From JACQNR01 sp049515175 (GTDB taxonomy: Bacteria > Acidobacteriota > Terriglobia > UBA7540), in assembly GCA_049515175.1 (NCBI GenBank), contig JBEKUI010000096.1, positions 1 through 14,307 on the forward strand: DNA of 14,307 bases, in the 5' to 3' direction. The first letter of the stretch is position 1, and the number at the start of each line of letters is the position of its first letter. The notes below the pieces were generated by a model, which had not been told where the DNA came from, did not search any database, and was given only the letters and a program-made list of their open reading frames with translations. Shown here one piece after another: positions 1-7,537 of the stretch. The position numbers and the translations under genes are program-made.

Positions 1-442
1 AGAAGGCGTGCTGGGTTTTTTCGAGCGTGAAGCCGAGCTTGATGTAGAAGTCGCGCGCGACTTCGCGCACGATGTTGGAACGCACGCGAACGGTTCGAAC
101 GCCCTGAGCGCGCGCCCAGGCCTCGGCACGCGCCAGCAATTCCCGCCCCGCTCCCTGTCCGCGGGACTGGCGATCAACGATCAGCGCGGCGATCTCCGCC
201 CAGGGATCGCTTTCGACCGTCCGGTTGATAAAGGCGTCCAGCCAGCCGATCTCCAGCCCCTGGGAGTTTTCTGCTACCAGTGTGAGGTGCCCCGGGCCGT
301 CCGCGATCTGTTTCAACCGCGTTTCGATCTGCTCCGCGGTTGATGGGTAGCCGAGCTGCGTGGCAAGCTCGGCGATGCGCTCCGCCTCCTGAGCCGCCAG
401 AGGGCGAACCTTGATCTGGATACGGCTGGGCTGGCCCGCCAA
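1..442 (-). CDS. GNAT-family N-acetyltransferase (C-terminus cut by window edge)
   Basis: Probable acetyl-CoA-dependent N-acetyltransferase of unknown substrate, cytoplasmic. I read 147 codons before the window edge. The acetyl-CoA-binding motif A is clear as RQSRGQGAGR at residues 91-100, followed by an amphipathic helix, and the typical late motif FYIKLGF is at 132-138, so only a few C-terminal residues should be missing. The start is chosen as TTG (442-440): an in-frame TAA lies just upstream, no ATG is available nearby, and GGAGAG (454-449) sits six bases before it. It begins 24 bases after the aldo/keto reductase stop on the same strand, so co-transcription is likely. The family call is firm; the substrate cannot be told. 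Confidence 0.88.
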   Translation of the reverse strand, partial: MAGQPSRIQIKVRPLAAQEAERIAELATQLGYPSTAEQIETRLKQIADGPGHLTLVAENSQGLEIGWLDAFINRTVESDPWAEIAALIVDRQSRGQGAGRELLARAEAWARAQGVRTVRVRSNIVREVARDFYIKLGFTLEKTQHAF

Positions 443-466
443 TTGCTGCTCTCCTTAATACTCTCG

Positions 467-1462
467 CTAAACGCAGAAAACTTCCGGCGTTCGCGTCGGC
501 CCATCGAGATGACCCACCAGGCGCTTCTCGAGCGCCCCGCTCACGGGGCCCAGGCTTTTGTGTAACGCTTCCACTTCCGCGGGCGAGAGCGGCTTGAAGG
601 TCCGCGCGATTTCGATGTTCTGGTCAATGTGCTCGACGTGGGGCATGCCAATCACCGCCGTGGTGACCGGCAGGCCCATGGAGTAGCGCAGGAGCTGATC
701 GATGTTCGCCTTGTTCTCGCCGGTCCCCACCAGGAATTCCTGCCCGGTCACCTTCATGGCGATGATGCCAAGTTTCTTCTTGTTGGCGGCGGGCAGCGCC
801 AGTTCTTCGAAGCGCCCGTTGCGGGAGGCGTTCAGCGCCATCTGCACGCAGTCGAGCGGGTGGCGCTCGATGGCCTGCGCCATGACCTCGCCGTTCGTGT
901 GGCTGGTCATGCCGATGAAGCGCGTCATCTTCTGCTCGCGGGCTTCCAGCAGCCCTTTGAGCGCGCCGTCCGGCGCTTCGATCTTGGCCAGGTCTTCGGC
1001 CTGGCCGAGGCTGTGAATGTGGACCAAGTCCAGGTGATCGACCTGCAGGCGCTTGAGGCTGCCTTCCAGCCGCCGCATGAACTCGTCGCGCGTGCGGTCG
1101 GGAATCTTGGTGGCGAGGAAAACTTCCTTGCGCCGCGTGGCCATCACCTTGCCCACCCGCGTCTCGCTCTTGCCGTCGCCATAGGCGTAAGCCGTGTCGA
1201 GATAGGTGATGCCTTGGTCGATGGCGCGGTTGAGCGCGGCCCGACCTTTCTCTTCGTCCTCATACATTAGAAAGCGGCTGCCGCAGCCAAAGGCGAGAAT
1301 CGAAACCTTCGCGCCGGTCTGCCCCAGAAGGCGATGCGGAAGCCGCGTGGACGCCGCTTTCATCGCGGGAATGATTTCCTGCAGCATCGGCAGGCTGGCA
1401 CCGGCCGCCGTGCCCAGAGCCACTTTCTCAAGGAATCGGCGGCGAGAAACGTCTTTGCTCAT
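467..1462 (-). CDS. Tat-exported aldo/keto reductase
   Basis: NAD(P)H-dependent carbonyl oxidoreductase of the aldo/keto reductase superfamily, 331 residues. The N-terminus has a twin-arginine signal (SRRRFLEK, residues 6-13) followed by a hydrophobic stretch rich in Ala and Gly, so export through Tat in folded form, probably with cofactor, is predicted. The barrel begins near residue 42. The catalytic tetrad is visible as D89 and Y94 (DTAYAYGDG), K119 (ATKIPDR) and a His in LVHIHS (148 or 150). The C-terminal cofactor-binding part holds the AVIGMPHVEHIDQNI segment. The ATG has a strong AGGAGG site four bases upstream. It follows the secreted protein gene by 47 bases and precedes the acetyltransferase by 24. 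The substrate is unknown. Confidence 0.92.
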   Translation of the reverse strand: MSKDVSRRRFLEKVALGTAAGASLPMLQEIIPAMKAASTRLPHRLLGQTGAKVSILAFGCGSRFLMYEDEEKGRAALNRAIDQGITYLDTAYAYGDGKSETRVGKVMATRRKEVFLATKIPDRTRDEFMRRLEGSLKRLQVDHLDLVHIHSLGQAEDLAKIEAPDGALKGLLEAREQKMTRFIGMTSHTNGEVMAQAIERHPLDCVQMALNASRNGRFEELALPAANKKKLGIIAMKVTGQEFLVGTGENKANIDQLLRYSMGLPVTTAVIGMPHVEHIDQNIEIARTFKPLSPAEVEALHKSLGPVSGALEKRLVGHLDGPTRTPEVFCV

Positions 1463-1466
1463 AAGC

Positions 1467-1472
1467 CCTCCT
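1467..1472 (-). promoter_or_regulatory. Shine-Dalgarno AGGAGG of the aldo/keto reductase
   Basis: A perfect AGGAGG lies four bases before the ATG at 1462 and fixes the start upstream of the twin-arginine signal. Confidence 0.8.
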
Positions 1473-1509
1473 CATTCGAATTTTTCACACCCCGAATATC
1501 AGCCCAACC

Positions 1510-2214
1510 CTATTGGGTCGTGGCGGCGGGCCGGAGAATCGCTCCCGGCTCGCAGCCGGCGTCGCTGGATTGCAGTTGAATATCGTCGAAATCTCCCGTT
1601 TCGTCAAACGATCCGATGCCGACCTCGCCGCAATTAAACGTGTGGTCGACGACCTGAAACCGCGGCTCTCGATCGCTGTCCATGAAGACTTCGATCTTCC
1701 CCGAGGGCACGTCGCGGCGAACCCGCACCGTGTGCCAGGCGCGGTCGGGAAGCGCCGGCTCGGCCTCCGTCCCGGCGATGCGCTGGCGCGGCTCGCCGTT
1801 CACAATGAAGAGACCATTGTGGACGGGCTGCTTGGTCCCGTAGTCGGAAGACAGGTGCGCATAGTAGAAGTGCAGCGTGTCCACGTAATTGAATACCACG
1901 ATCATCGAGGTGCCTTCGCGCCGCACTCGCGCTTGAAAATCAAAGCTGCCCACCTTGGCCCGGGACAGACGAGCGTATTGCAGCGGCCGCCGCGGCACGC
2001 CGGGCTCGCGGTTGCGAAGCATGTGCAGGTAATGGTTCGCGCCCTCGGCGAGAATCGTCCAGTCTTCGGGGTAGGGAAACTGCCAGGCGGAGAGAGCGCC
2101 GCTCTCAAAGTCGTCGTGGAACTGTAGCGACCGCAGAACGGGCCCGGCGGCTGCCGCAAGTGCCAAAGCGCTCGCAACAATGACCATCGCCAATACCGCC
2201 CAAGTCCGCTTCAT
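1510..2214 (-). CDS. Secreted beta-sandwich (LamG / DUF1080-like) protein
   Basis: A 234-residue protein with a Sec-type signal peptide: MKR, then a hydrophobic Ala/Val/Leu segment to about residue 24. The mature part starts with FHDDFESGALSAW, the opening strand seen in concanavalin-like jelly-roll domains of the LamG and DUF1080 (3-keto-disaccharide hydrolase) type. Alternating strands follow, with a WHTVRVRRD segment and a closing GEVGIGSFDETGDFDDIQL. Two Cys residues near the C-terminus (in FNCGEV and DAGCEP) could form a disulfide after export. It may bind or cleave carbohydrate outside the cytoplasm, but no catalytic pair can be assigned by eye. It is the first gene of a likely three-gene unit; GGAG (2223-2220) precedes the ATG by five bases. 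Confidence 0.75.
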   Translation of the reverse strand: MKRTWAVLAMVIVASALALAAAAGPVLRSLQFHDDFESGALSAWQFPYPEDWTILAEGANHYLHMLRNREPGVPRRPLQYARLSRAKVGSFDFQARVRREGTSMIVVFNYVDTLHFYYAHLSSDYGTKQPVHNGLFIVNGEPRQRIAGTEAEPALPDRAWHTVRVRRDVPSGKIEVFMDSDREPRFQVVDHTFNCGEVGIGSFDETGDFDDIQLQSSDAGCEPGAILRPAATTQ

Positions 2215-2252
2215 TGTTTCTCCAGCTCCGGGGGATCAAGCTGCTCGCAGGA

Positions 2253-2258
2253 ATTATA
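2253..2258 (-). promoter_or_regulatory. -10 box (TATAAT) of the left minus-strand unit
   Basis: An exact TATAAT on the minus strand, 38 bases before the ATG at 2214. The -35 region is poor (only three of six matches at 18-base spacing), so the promoter call rests mainly on the -10 box and its position. Confidence 0.5.
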
Positions 2259-2377
2259 CGAATTTCCAGCGTCCAGTGCAGAATTTATGTGAGATTCATC
2301 ATCGGGCATTCCGAAGCGCCGTTTTCTGATTCGGAAGCCCTGAGGGTTCGGCCGCGCGGAGATTCCGCACTTTTCGG

Positions 2378-2406
2378 TTTCCAAGTTTCATTGAATCGGC
2401 TATAAG
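2378..2406 (+). promoter_or_regulatory. Promoter of the membrane SpeE-like gene
   Basis: TTTCCA (2378-2383) and TATAAG (2401-2406) are separated by 17 bases and match the sigma-70 consensus at four and five of six positions. It lies about 50 bases before the ATG at 2456. The 241-base interval 2215-2455 otherwise holds only the divergent promoter of the minus-strand unit; I see no gene in it. Confidence 0.5.
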
Positions 2407-2455
2407 TCACGCGCACCGGTACGCCGAAGGACGACGCGCACTTGGGCGCAATAGC

Positions 2456-5263
2456 ATGGAATCGATTCCTCAAGAATCGGGAGTTACGGGTGGTTCGGGA
2501 AATGCTTATCTTATTCCCCGCGCCCTCCCCGTTCTCTTTTTCTGTTCCGGCGCCTCCAGCCTGGTTTTTGAAACCATCTTCACGCGGCTGCTGACGTACA
2601 CGTTCGGCAACACCGCGCAGGCGACGGCCACCGTCCTGGCGGCGTTCCTGGGGGGCCTCGCGCTGGGCGCGTTGATGTTCGGCCGCTGGGTAGACCGGCG
2701 CCCACCTTCGCTCTGGATTTACGGCGTTCTGGAACTCCTGGCGGGAATCTATTGCGTGTTCATCCCCCAGCTCTTCGGGTGGCTGACTCAGGCTTACGTC
2801 TTTCTCTATCACCGGTTCGATCTGGGGCCGACGGTGCTGACGGGAGCGCGCTTCGTGCTCTCCTCGGTGGTCATCCTGGCCCCGACGATCCTGATGGGCG
2901 GGACGCTGCCGGCCCTGGCGCGATACGTCTCCTCCACGCGAAGCGATTTCGAATCGCACGTGAGCCGGCTGTACGCCTGGAACACGCTGGGTGCGGCGCT
3001 GGGGACGCTCGCTTCGACCTACCTCCTCATGCCTACCTGGGGCGTCAAGGGGGCCCTGGGGTTCGCGTGCGCGATCAACTTCAGCGTTTTCGCGGCTGTC
3101 GGTCTCCAGGCGCGCCGCTTCACTCCCACGTCCGTCGCAGCAAAGACCAACCAACCCCCGCCCGGGCCCTCCGGTCCGGAAGCGAGCCCCGCGATTCGCC
3201 GGCTGTTCGTTTTTGCAGCCTTTCTCACCGGCGCGCTGGCGCTCGTCTACGAGGTGCTCTGGACGCACATTCTGGCCTTCCTGGTTGGCAATTCGGTGTA
3301 CGCGTTTGGCGTCATGCTGTTTTGCTTCCTGTGCGGTCTGGGCATCGGCGCGCACGCGGTGGCGCGTCGCCTCCGCGAACCACGCCTCTGGTCGGCGGCC
3401 CTGGCGGGTTCACAACTCTTCCTGGCCTTATCCCTTTTTGGAACCCTTCCGCTCTGGGACCGCGTCCCCGGAATTTTTGCCCAGGGGTTGGCTCGTGCCT
3501 TCGAGCTTGATGTTGTGTCCATCCTCGTTCTGCTCCTGATCCGAATGATTTACCTCGGTGCGACGATCTACCGCCGGCTGTCCCGCGAGAGCTTCCCGTG
3601 GGCGCGCGCCATCGAACTCGCCGTGGAGGCGGCGGTGGTAATCCTGGCGCTGACCAGCGACACCACCCCGCTATGGAAGTATCCGGAGACATACTTCATT
3701 GCCTCGGAAGGACTGCGCTTCTTCTGCTCGTTTTACCTGCTCATTGTTCCGGCGATCCTGCTGGGGCTGACTTTTCCCCTCCTACTCAATCTCGCCAGTC
3801 ACGGTGCGACGCGCGTGGGAAGCCGCGTGGGCGGCATCTACGCAGCGAACACGCTGGGAGCGATCCTCGGGTCGGCCCTGGCAGGATTTGTCCTGCTACC
3901 GCGGTGGGGATCGTTCTCCAGCCTCCGCGCCTCTGCCACGGTGAACCTGGGTCTGGGCCTGGTTTTTGCGTTTGTGCTGCTCCCCCTGCGGCGAAACTCC
4001 AAAATCCTGCTCGCCCTGGTTGCCGGCTCCCTGGTCTGGCTCTCCTGGAGCGGGCCGTCGGACTGGGACGCGCGCCGGATCTCGCGCGGCTCCTACGTGT
4101 ATTTCACCGACGGCTGGCCCATCGACCGGGTGCTCTATTCCGCCGAGGATGTCCAGGGAGGCTTGACGACGGTCGTGGAAGTCCGCGGGGCGCGGGTTCT
4201 GCTGTCCAATGGGAAGTTCCAGGGAAACAATTCTGCCGAGACCGGAGCGCAGATCCGGTTCGCGCTCATCCCCGTTCTCTTTACCCAGGAGTTCGACCGC
4301 GCCCTGGTGATCGGACTGGGGACGGGGAACACCTTACGCACCGTTTCCAGCTTCCCATTCCGGCATCTCGATACGGTTGAGATTGCGCCTCACATCGTCG
4401 AGGCCGCAAGAGACTACTTTGCAGATATCAATGGGCGCGTATTCGATCGCGACCCCCGCGTGCAGCTGACCCTCGCCGACGGGCGCAACTTCCTCCTGCT
4501 TTCTCGCGAGAGCTATGACCTTATCACCATGGAGGTCAGCTCCATCTGGATCAGCGGCCAGGCGGACCTCTACAACAAGGAGTTTTACGAGCTCTGCCGG
4601 GCGCGGATGAAGCAACGAGGTATTCTTCAGCAGTGGGTCCAGATCCACCACATGCGAACGCAGGACTTCCTGGTGATCTTAAACACCGCGGCGCAAGTTT
4701 TTCCGCACGTCGCCTTTTTCCTGGGCCCCGAGCAGGGCGTGCTGGTTGCCTCAGAGTCGCCGCTGGAGAGTGACTACGGGCGACTCGCCGCCTTCGATGC
4801 CGATCCGGAGGTCCGCAAAGAGCTCAACGCCATCAACGTCCCAGGCATGACCGCACTTTTCGGCGAACTGATGCTCCATGGCGATTCCCTGCGCGCCGCG
4901 CTCGCCGCCCTGCCGCGACTGAGTGGCCGGTCGGCCGATTTCGTTTCCTCCGACCTCTTTCCCTATCTGGAGTATCGGACGCCCAAGGGCAACGCGCTTC
5001 CGCAGAGTACGGTCTTTGACAACATCAATTTTATGCTGGCACTGCGTCCGGCGGGTCCCTTGCCGCCGGGAATCGAGTTGCGCAACGTCCCCTCCGAGGA
5101 CGACTGGAACCTGGTCCGGGGATACGCCACCACGCAGCGGGGTGATGCGCGTGCAGCCATCGAGTATCTTCAGCGAGTAGGTGGGCCGCTGCGCGCTCGC
5201 GCGCAAGAGGAGATTGGGCTGATTGAGTCCGGACGGCGCCGTCCGCCGCGCCTGAATCCGTGA
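2456..5263 (+). CDS. Membrane protein with C-terminal spermidine-synthase-like domain
   Basis: A 935-residue fusion of a polytopic membrane region (about residues 20-530, roughly a dozen or more hydrophobic segments) with a SpeE-type methyltransferase-fold domain (about 540-770). The membrane part is an internal duplication: GASSLVFETIFTRLL (32-46) matches GALALVYEVLWTHIL (259-273), and YAWNTLGAALGT (173-184) matches YAANTLGAILGS (462-473). The soluble domain shows the nucleotide-binding turn GLGTGNT (621-626 region), VEIAPHIVEAARDYF (641-655), LADGRNF (673-679) and YDLITMEVSSIWISG (687-701). The classical GGGDGG and D-x-x-DP signatures are altered, so putrescine aminopropyl transfer is doubtful. 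No function is established for such fusions that I can name. The last 150 residues are not recognised. It stands alone as a transcription unit with no clear Shine-Dalgarno site. Confidence 0.85.
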   Translation: MESIPQESGVTGGSGNAYLIPRALPVLFFCSGASSLVFETIFTRLLTYTFGNTAQATATVLAAFLGGLALGALMFGRWVDRRPPSLWIYGVLELLAGIYCVFIPQLFGWLTQAYVFLYHRFDLGPTVLTGARFVLSSVVILAPTILMGGTLPALARYVSSTRSDFESHVSRLYAWNTLGAALGTLASTYLLMPTWGVKGALGFACAINFSVFAAVGLQARRFTPTSVAAKTNQPPPGPSGPEASPAIRRLFVFAAFLTGALALVYEVLWTHILAFLVGNSVYAFGVMLFCFLCGLGIGAHAVARRLREPRLWSAALAGSQLFLALSLFGTLPLWDRVPGIFAQGLARAFELDVVSILVLLLIRMIYLGATIYRRLSRESFPWARAIELAVEAAVVILALTSDTTPLWKYPETYFIASEGLRFFCSFYLLIVPAILLGLTFPLLLNLASHGATRVGSRVGGIYAANTLGAILGSALAGFVLLPRWGSFSSLRASATVNLGLGLVFAFVLLPLRRNSKILLALVAGSLVWLSWSGPSDWDARRISRGSYVYFTDGWPIDRVLYSAEDVQGGLTTVVEVRGARVLLSNGKFQGNNSAETGAQIRFALIPVLFTQEFDRALVIGLGTGNTLRTVSSFPFRHLDTVEIAPHIVEAARDYFADINGRVFDRDPRVQLTLADGRNFLLLSRESYDLITMEVSSIWISGQADLYNKEFYELCRARMKQRGILQQWVQIHHMRTQDFLVILNTAAQVFPHVAFFLGPEQGVLVASESPLESDYGRLAAFDADPEVRKELNAINVPGMTALFGELMLHGDSLRAALAALPRLSGRSADFVSSDLFPYLEYRTPKGNALPQSTVFDNINFMLALRPAGPLPPGIELRNVPSEDDWNLVRGYATTQRGDARAAIEYLQRVGGPLRARAQEEIGLIESGRRRPPRLNP

Positions 5264-5332
5264 TCTGCGCAGTTCATGCTTACTCTCCCGCGCGCCGCGG
5301 GCGGCAATTTCCCGCAATTCGGTGAGGTGGGC

Positions 5333-5360
5333 TTGACAGCCCTACGGAGGATGCGCTAAT
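5333..5360 (+). promoter_or_regulatory. Promoter of the IclR-family gene
   Basis: A perfect TTGACA (5333-5338), 16 bases, then GCTAAT (5355-5360, four of six). Transcription should start near 5367, three bases before the ATG at 5370, giving a leaderless or nearly leaderless message. Confidence 0.6.
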
Positions 5361-5369
5361 TCTCGCCTT

Positions 5370-6173
5370 ATGAAAACGCCCCAAGGGGCCCCCAACATTC
5401 CCACCGCCAACTACACGGTAAAGGCGCTGGTCAAGGCGCTGCGCATTCTGGAGTGCCTTGGCGAAGAGGAGGCGCCGTCGCTGACGCTGACGGAGCTCAG
5501 CCGTCGGTTGCACCTCCATGTCAGCACGGTCCACCGCCTGGTGGTGAACCTGCACCGCGAGGGATTCGTGGAACTGGATCCCGTGACGGGCGGCTATCAA
5601 CTGAGCTATCGCGTGCTGCGGATGGGACTCCGAGTTCTGGACCGACTCGATTTCCGCCAGGTCGCGCGTCCGCTCCTGCGCGACCTCAACCAACGGACCC
5701 AGGAAACCGTCCACCTGGCCATTCTGCAGGGGCACCAGGCGCTCTCCATCGACAAGGTCGGCAGCCCGCAGCCCGTTGGGTTGGACGCCCGGCTCGGAAA
5801 CCTCATGCCGCTGCACTGCACGGGAGTCGGCAAGACGCTGCTGGCTTTCCAGCCGGAGGGTGTGCAGGAACAACTCCTCCACGCACTGACACTCGAGCGC
5901 CACACGCCGCAGACCATCACCCTTCCGGCACTCATCCGCAAGGAGCTCCTCAAGATTCGCGCGCAGGGCTACGCCATCGACAACGAAGAAATGGTGCCTG
6001 GCTTGCGCTGCGTCGCTGCCCCGGTCATCGATCACCTTGGAAATGTCCTGGCGGCGTTCAGTGTCGCCGGGCCGGCCAGCCGCGTTACGCAGGAGCGCGT
6101 ACCCGGCCTCGCACAGCTCGTCTGCGACACGAGCCGCGAGATCTCCTTCCGCCTTGGCCACAGGCGCGTGTGA
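5370..6173 (+). CDS. IclR-family transcriptional regulator
   Basis: A 267-residue DNA-binding regulator. An N-terminal winged helix-turn-helix covers about residues 10-75: ALRILECL, then LTELSRRLHLHVSTVHRLV as the helix-turn-helix, and the wing ending in GGYQLS. The effector-binding IclR domain follows, with LNQRTQETVHLAIL, the pocket segment PLHCTGVGKTLLAF, the loop GYAIDNEEMVPGLRCVAAPV and a final AAFSVAGPASRV. Length and order match full-length IclR proteins. The ligand is unknown. It lies 210 bases before metK in the same direction but metK has its own promoter-like element, so it may control metK-ahcY or a distant target. The only GGAGG nearby (5347-5351 region) is too far from the ATG to serve it. 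Confidence 0.93.
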   Translation: MKTPQGAPNIPTANYTVKALVKALRILECLGEEEAPSLTLTELSRRLHLHVSTVHRLVVNLHREGFVELDPVTGGYQLSYRVLRMGLRVLDRLDFRQVARPLLRDLNQRTQETVHLAILQGHQALSIDKVGSPQPVGLDARLGNLMPLHCTGVGKTLLAFQPEGVQEQLLHALTLERHTPQTITLPALIRKELLKIRAQGYAIDNEEMVPGLRCVAAPVIDHLGNVLAAFSVAGPASRVTQERVPGLAQLVCDTSREISFRLGHRRV

Positions 6174-6189
6174 CGATTTGTGCGGACAA

Positions 6190-6206
6190 GCGGCCGTTTG
6201 AGCCGC
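6190..6206 (+). repeat. GC-rich stem-loop downstream of the IclR gene
   Basis: GCGGC (6190-6194) and GCCGC (6202-6206) enclose a seven-base loop, 16 bases after the regulator stop codon. No T tract follows on either strand, so an intrinsic terminator is not supported; it could be a 3' end stabiliser or chance. Confidence 0.3.
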
Positions 6207-6274
6207 AAAATGTCGCGTCCAGGTGCCGTCTGGTGCCCTTCGCTGCCGAACTACCTTCCAATAGCTCGGAATCG

Positions 6275-6302
6275 TTGACAGTTTTTGAAGGGCTGTGTTA
6301 GC
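6275..6302 (+). promoter_or_regulatory. Putative promoter of metK-ahcY
   Basis: A perfect TTGACA (6275-6280) followed after 16 bases by GTTAGC (6297-6302). The -10 match to TATAAT is weak, but the arrangement copies that before the IclR and tRNA-Glu genes. Initiation would be near 6309, leaving a leader of about 74 bases before the metK GTG. Confidence 0.5.
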
Positions 6303-6316
6303 GTCTAAGGTTTGCA

Positions 6317-6349
6317 CTGCGCAGAAGGGTTTCGACTGACACCCCGCAG
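6317..6349 (+). promoter_or_regulatory. Stem-loop in the metK leader
   Basis: CTGCG (6317-6321) pairs with CGCAG (6345-6349), and GGGT (6327-6330) pairs with ACCC (6341-6344). The two helices are contiguous on the 3' side and separated by a five-base bulge (6322-6326) on the 5' side, with a ten-base apical loop. The 5' arm can instead form the self-complementary CTGCGCAG (6317-6324). It ends 22 bases before the Shine-Dalgarno site. I do not recognise a known SAM or SAH riboswitch in it. The structure may be a regulatory leader or chance pairing. Confidence 0.35.
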
Positions 6350-6370
6350 ACAAGAGAGAAATTGACCAGA

Positions 6371-6376
6371 AGGAGG
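6371..6376 (+). promoter_or_regulatory. Shine-Dalgarno AGGAGG deciding the metK start
   Basis: A perfect AGGAGG lies six bases before the GTG at 6383. It selects this GTG over the in-frame TTG at 6362, which would add seven residues encoded across the ribosome-binding site itself. Confidence 0.85.
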
Positions 6377-6382
6377 CTCAGC

Positions 6383-7537
6383 GTGTCCGGGCCTAATCAG
6401 CGATATCTGTTTACCTCCGAATCGGTTACCGAAGGTCATCCTGACAAGGTTTGCGACCAGATTTCCGACGCCGTGCTGGACGCGGTGCTCGCCGCCGACC
6501 CGCGGGGGCGTGTGGCCTGCGAGTCGATGGCCAAGGATCAGACGGTCTATGTGATGGGCGAACTGACCACGTCCGCCAAGCCCGACATCGAGAAACTGGT
6601 GCGCGAGACGGTGCGGGGCATCGGCTACACCGATCCCGCCGCCGGCTTCAGCGCCGACACCTGCGAAGTGACGGTGAACCTGACGACGCAGAGCGGCGAC
6701 ATCGCCATGGGCGTCGACACGGGCGGGGCGGGCGACCAGGGCCTGATGTTCGGCTTCGCCTGCGACGAGACGCCGGAGTTGATGCCATTCCCCATCATGA
6801 TGGCGCACAAGCTCTGCCTGCGCCTCGCCGAAGCCCGCCGCAAGAACATCCTCAATTTCCTTCGTCCCGACGGCAAATCCCAGGTCACTGTGGAATACGA
6901 TGGCTTCAAGCCCGTGCGCGTGGATACGGTGGTTGTTTCCACCCAGCACACGCCGGAAGTCTCGAACGAGACTCTGCGCGAAGGCGTGAAGCAGTGCATC
7001 ATCAAGCCGGTGATCCCCTCTAATATGCTCGATGACAATACGAAGTATTACATCAATCCCACGGGGCGCTTTGTGACGGGGGGGCCAGTGGGCGATTCCG
7101 GCCTGACGGGCCGAAAGATCATCGTGGACACTTACGGCGGCACGGCGCATCACGGCGGCGGTTGCTTCTCCGGCAAAGACCCCACGAAAGTGGACCGCTC
7201 CGCGACCTACATGGCGCGATACATCGCCAAGAATATTGTGGCAGCAGGACTCGCGGCGCGGGCCGAAGTACAGCTTGCTTACGCCATCGGCGTGGCGGAA
7301 CCGGTCTCTGTGATGGTCAACACGTTCGGGACGGGAAAAGTCGATAACAGCACGCTGGTCGAGTTGGTCCGCAAACACTTCCGCCTCACTCCGCGCGGGA
7401 TCATCGAATCCCTTGACCTGCTGCGGCCGATCTACAAGAAGTCCGCAGCTTACGGCCACTTCGGCCGGTCGGAGCCGGAATTCACCTGGGAGCGGACGGA
7501 CAAGGCGGCGACACTCAAGAAGGAGTCGGGTCTCTAA
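6383..7537 (+). CDS. metK: S-adenosylmethionine synthase
   Basis: Makes S-adenosylmethionine from methionine and ATP with release of phosphate and diphosphate; cytoplasmic, usually a tetramer. With the GTG start the protein has 384 residues, the normal family length. Family signatures are clear: FTSESVTEGHPDKVCDQISD at the N-terminus, the GAGDQGLMFGFACDET loop, and the P-loop-like GGGCFSGKDPTKVDRSATY, which has Cys where many relatives have Ala. The C-terminal KSAAYGHFGR is also present. The stop codon directly abuts the ahcY ATG, so the two are translated from one message, linking SAM synthesis with removal of its methylation by-product. A possible hairpin lies in the leader. Confidence 0.97.
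   Translation: MSGPNQRYLFTSESVTEGHPDKVCDQISDAVLDAVLAADPRGRVACESMAKDQTVYVMGELTTSAKPDIEKLVRETVRGIGYTDPAAGFSADTCEVTVNLTTQSGDIAMGVDTGGAGDQGLMFGFACDETPELMPFPIMMAHKLCLRLAEARRKNILNFLRPDGKSQVTVEYDGFKPVRVDTVVVSTQHTPEVSNETLREGVKQCIIKPVIPSNMLDDNTKYYINPTGRFVTGGPVGDSGLTGRKIIVDTYGGTAHHGGGCFSGKDPTKVDRSATYMARYIAKNIVAAGLAARAEVQLAYAIGVAEPVSVMVNTFGTGKVDNSTLVELVRKHFRLTPRGIIESLDLLRPIYKKSAAYGHFGRSEPEFTWERTDKAATLKKESGL

Noticed and set aside
1503..1517. CCCAA...TTGGG hairpin at the end of the secreted protein gene as terminator
   Set aside because: Only five base pairs, no T tract, and the next gene on the strand follows closely with its own strong ribosome-binding site.
2285..3355. A 356-codon minus-strand frame over the start of the membrane SpeE-like gene
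   Set aside because: The product is a low-complexity mix of Arg, Gln, Glu and Gly, with no domain; the plus-strand frame here is a clear conserved membrane protein.
5351..5359. Tiny upstream frame ATG CGC TAA before the IclR gene
   Set aside because: It overlaps the -10 box and lies upstream of the predicted transcription start, so it is probably not transcribed.
5280..6353. A 357-codon minus-strand frame over the IclR gene
   Set aside because: Antisense to a complete IclR protein and without recognisable motifs.
6362..6382. TTG at 6362 as metK start
   Set aside because: The perfect AGGAGG lies inside the added seven codons and correctly precedes GTG 6383; homologous proteins begin close to the latter.
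6174..6382. A known SAM or SAH riboswitch upstream of metK
   Set aside because: I could not match the conserved cores of the S-box, SAM-II, SAM/SAH or SAH classes by eye; only an unclassified hairpin is reported.
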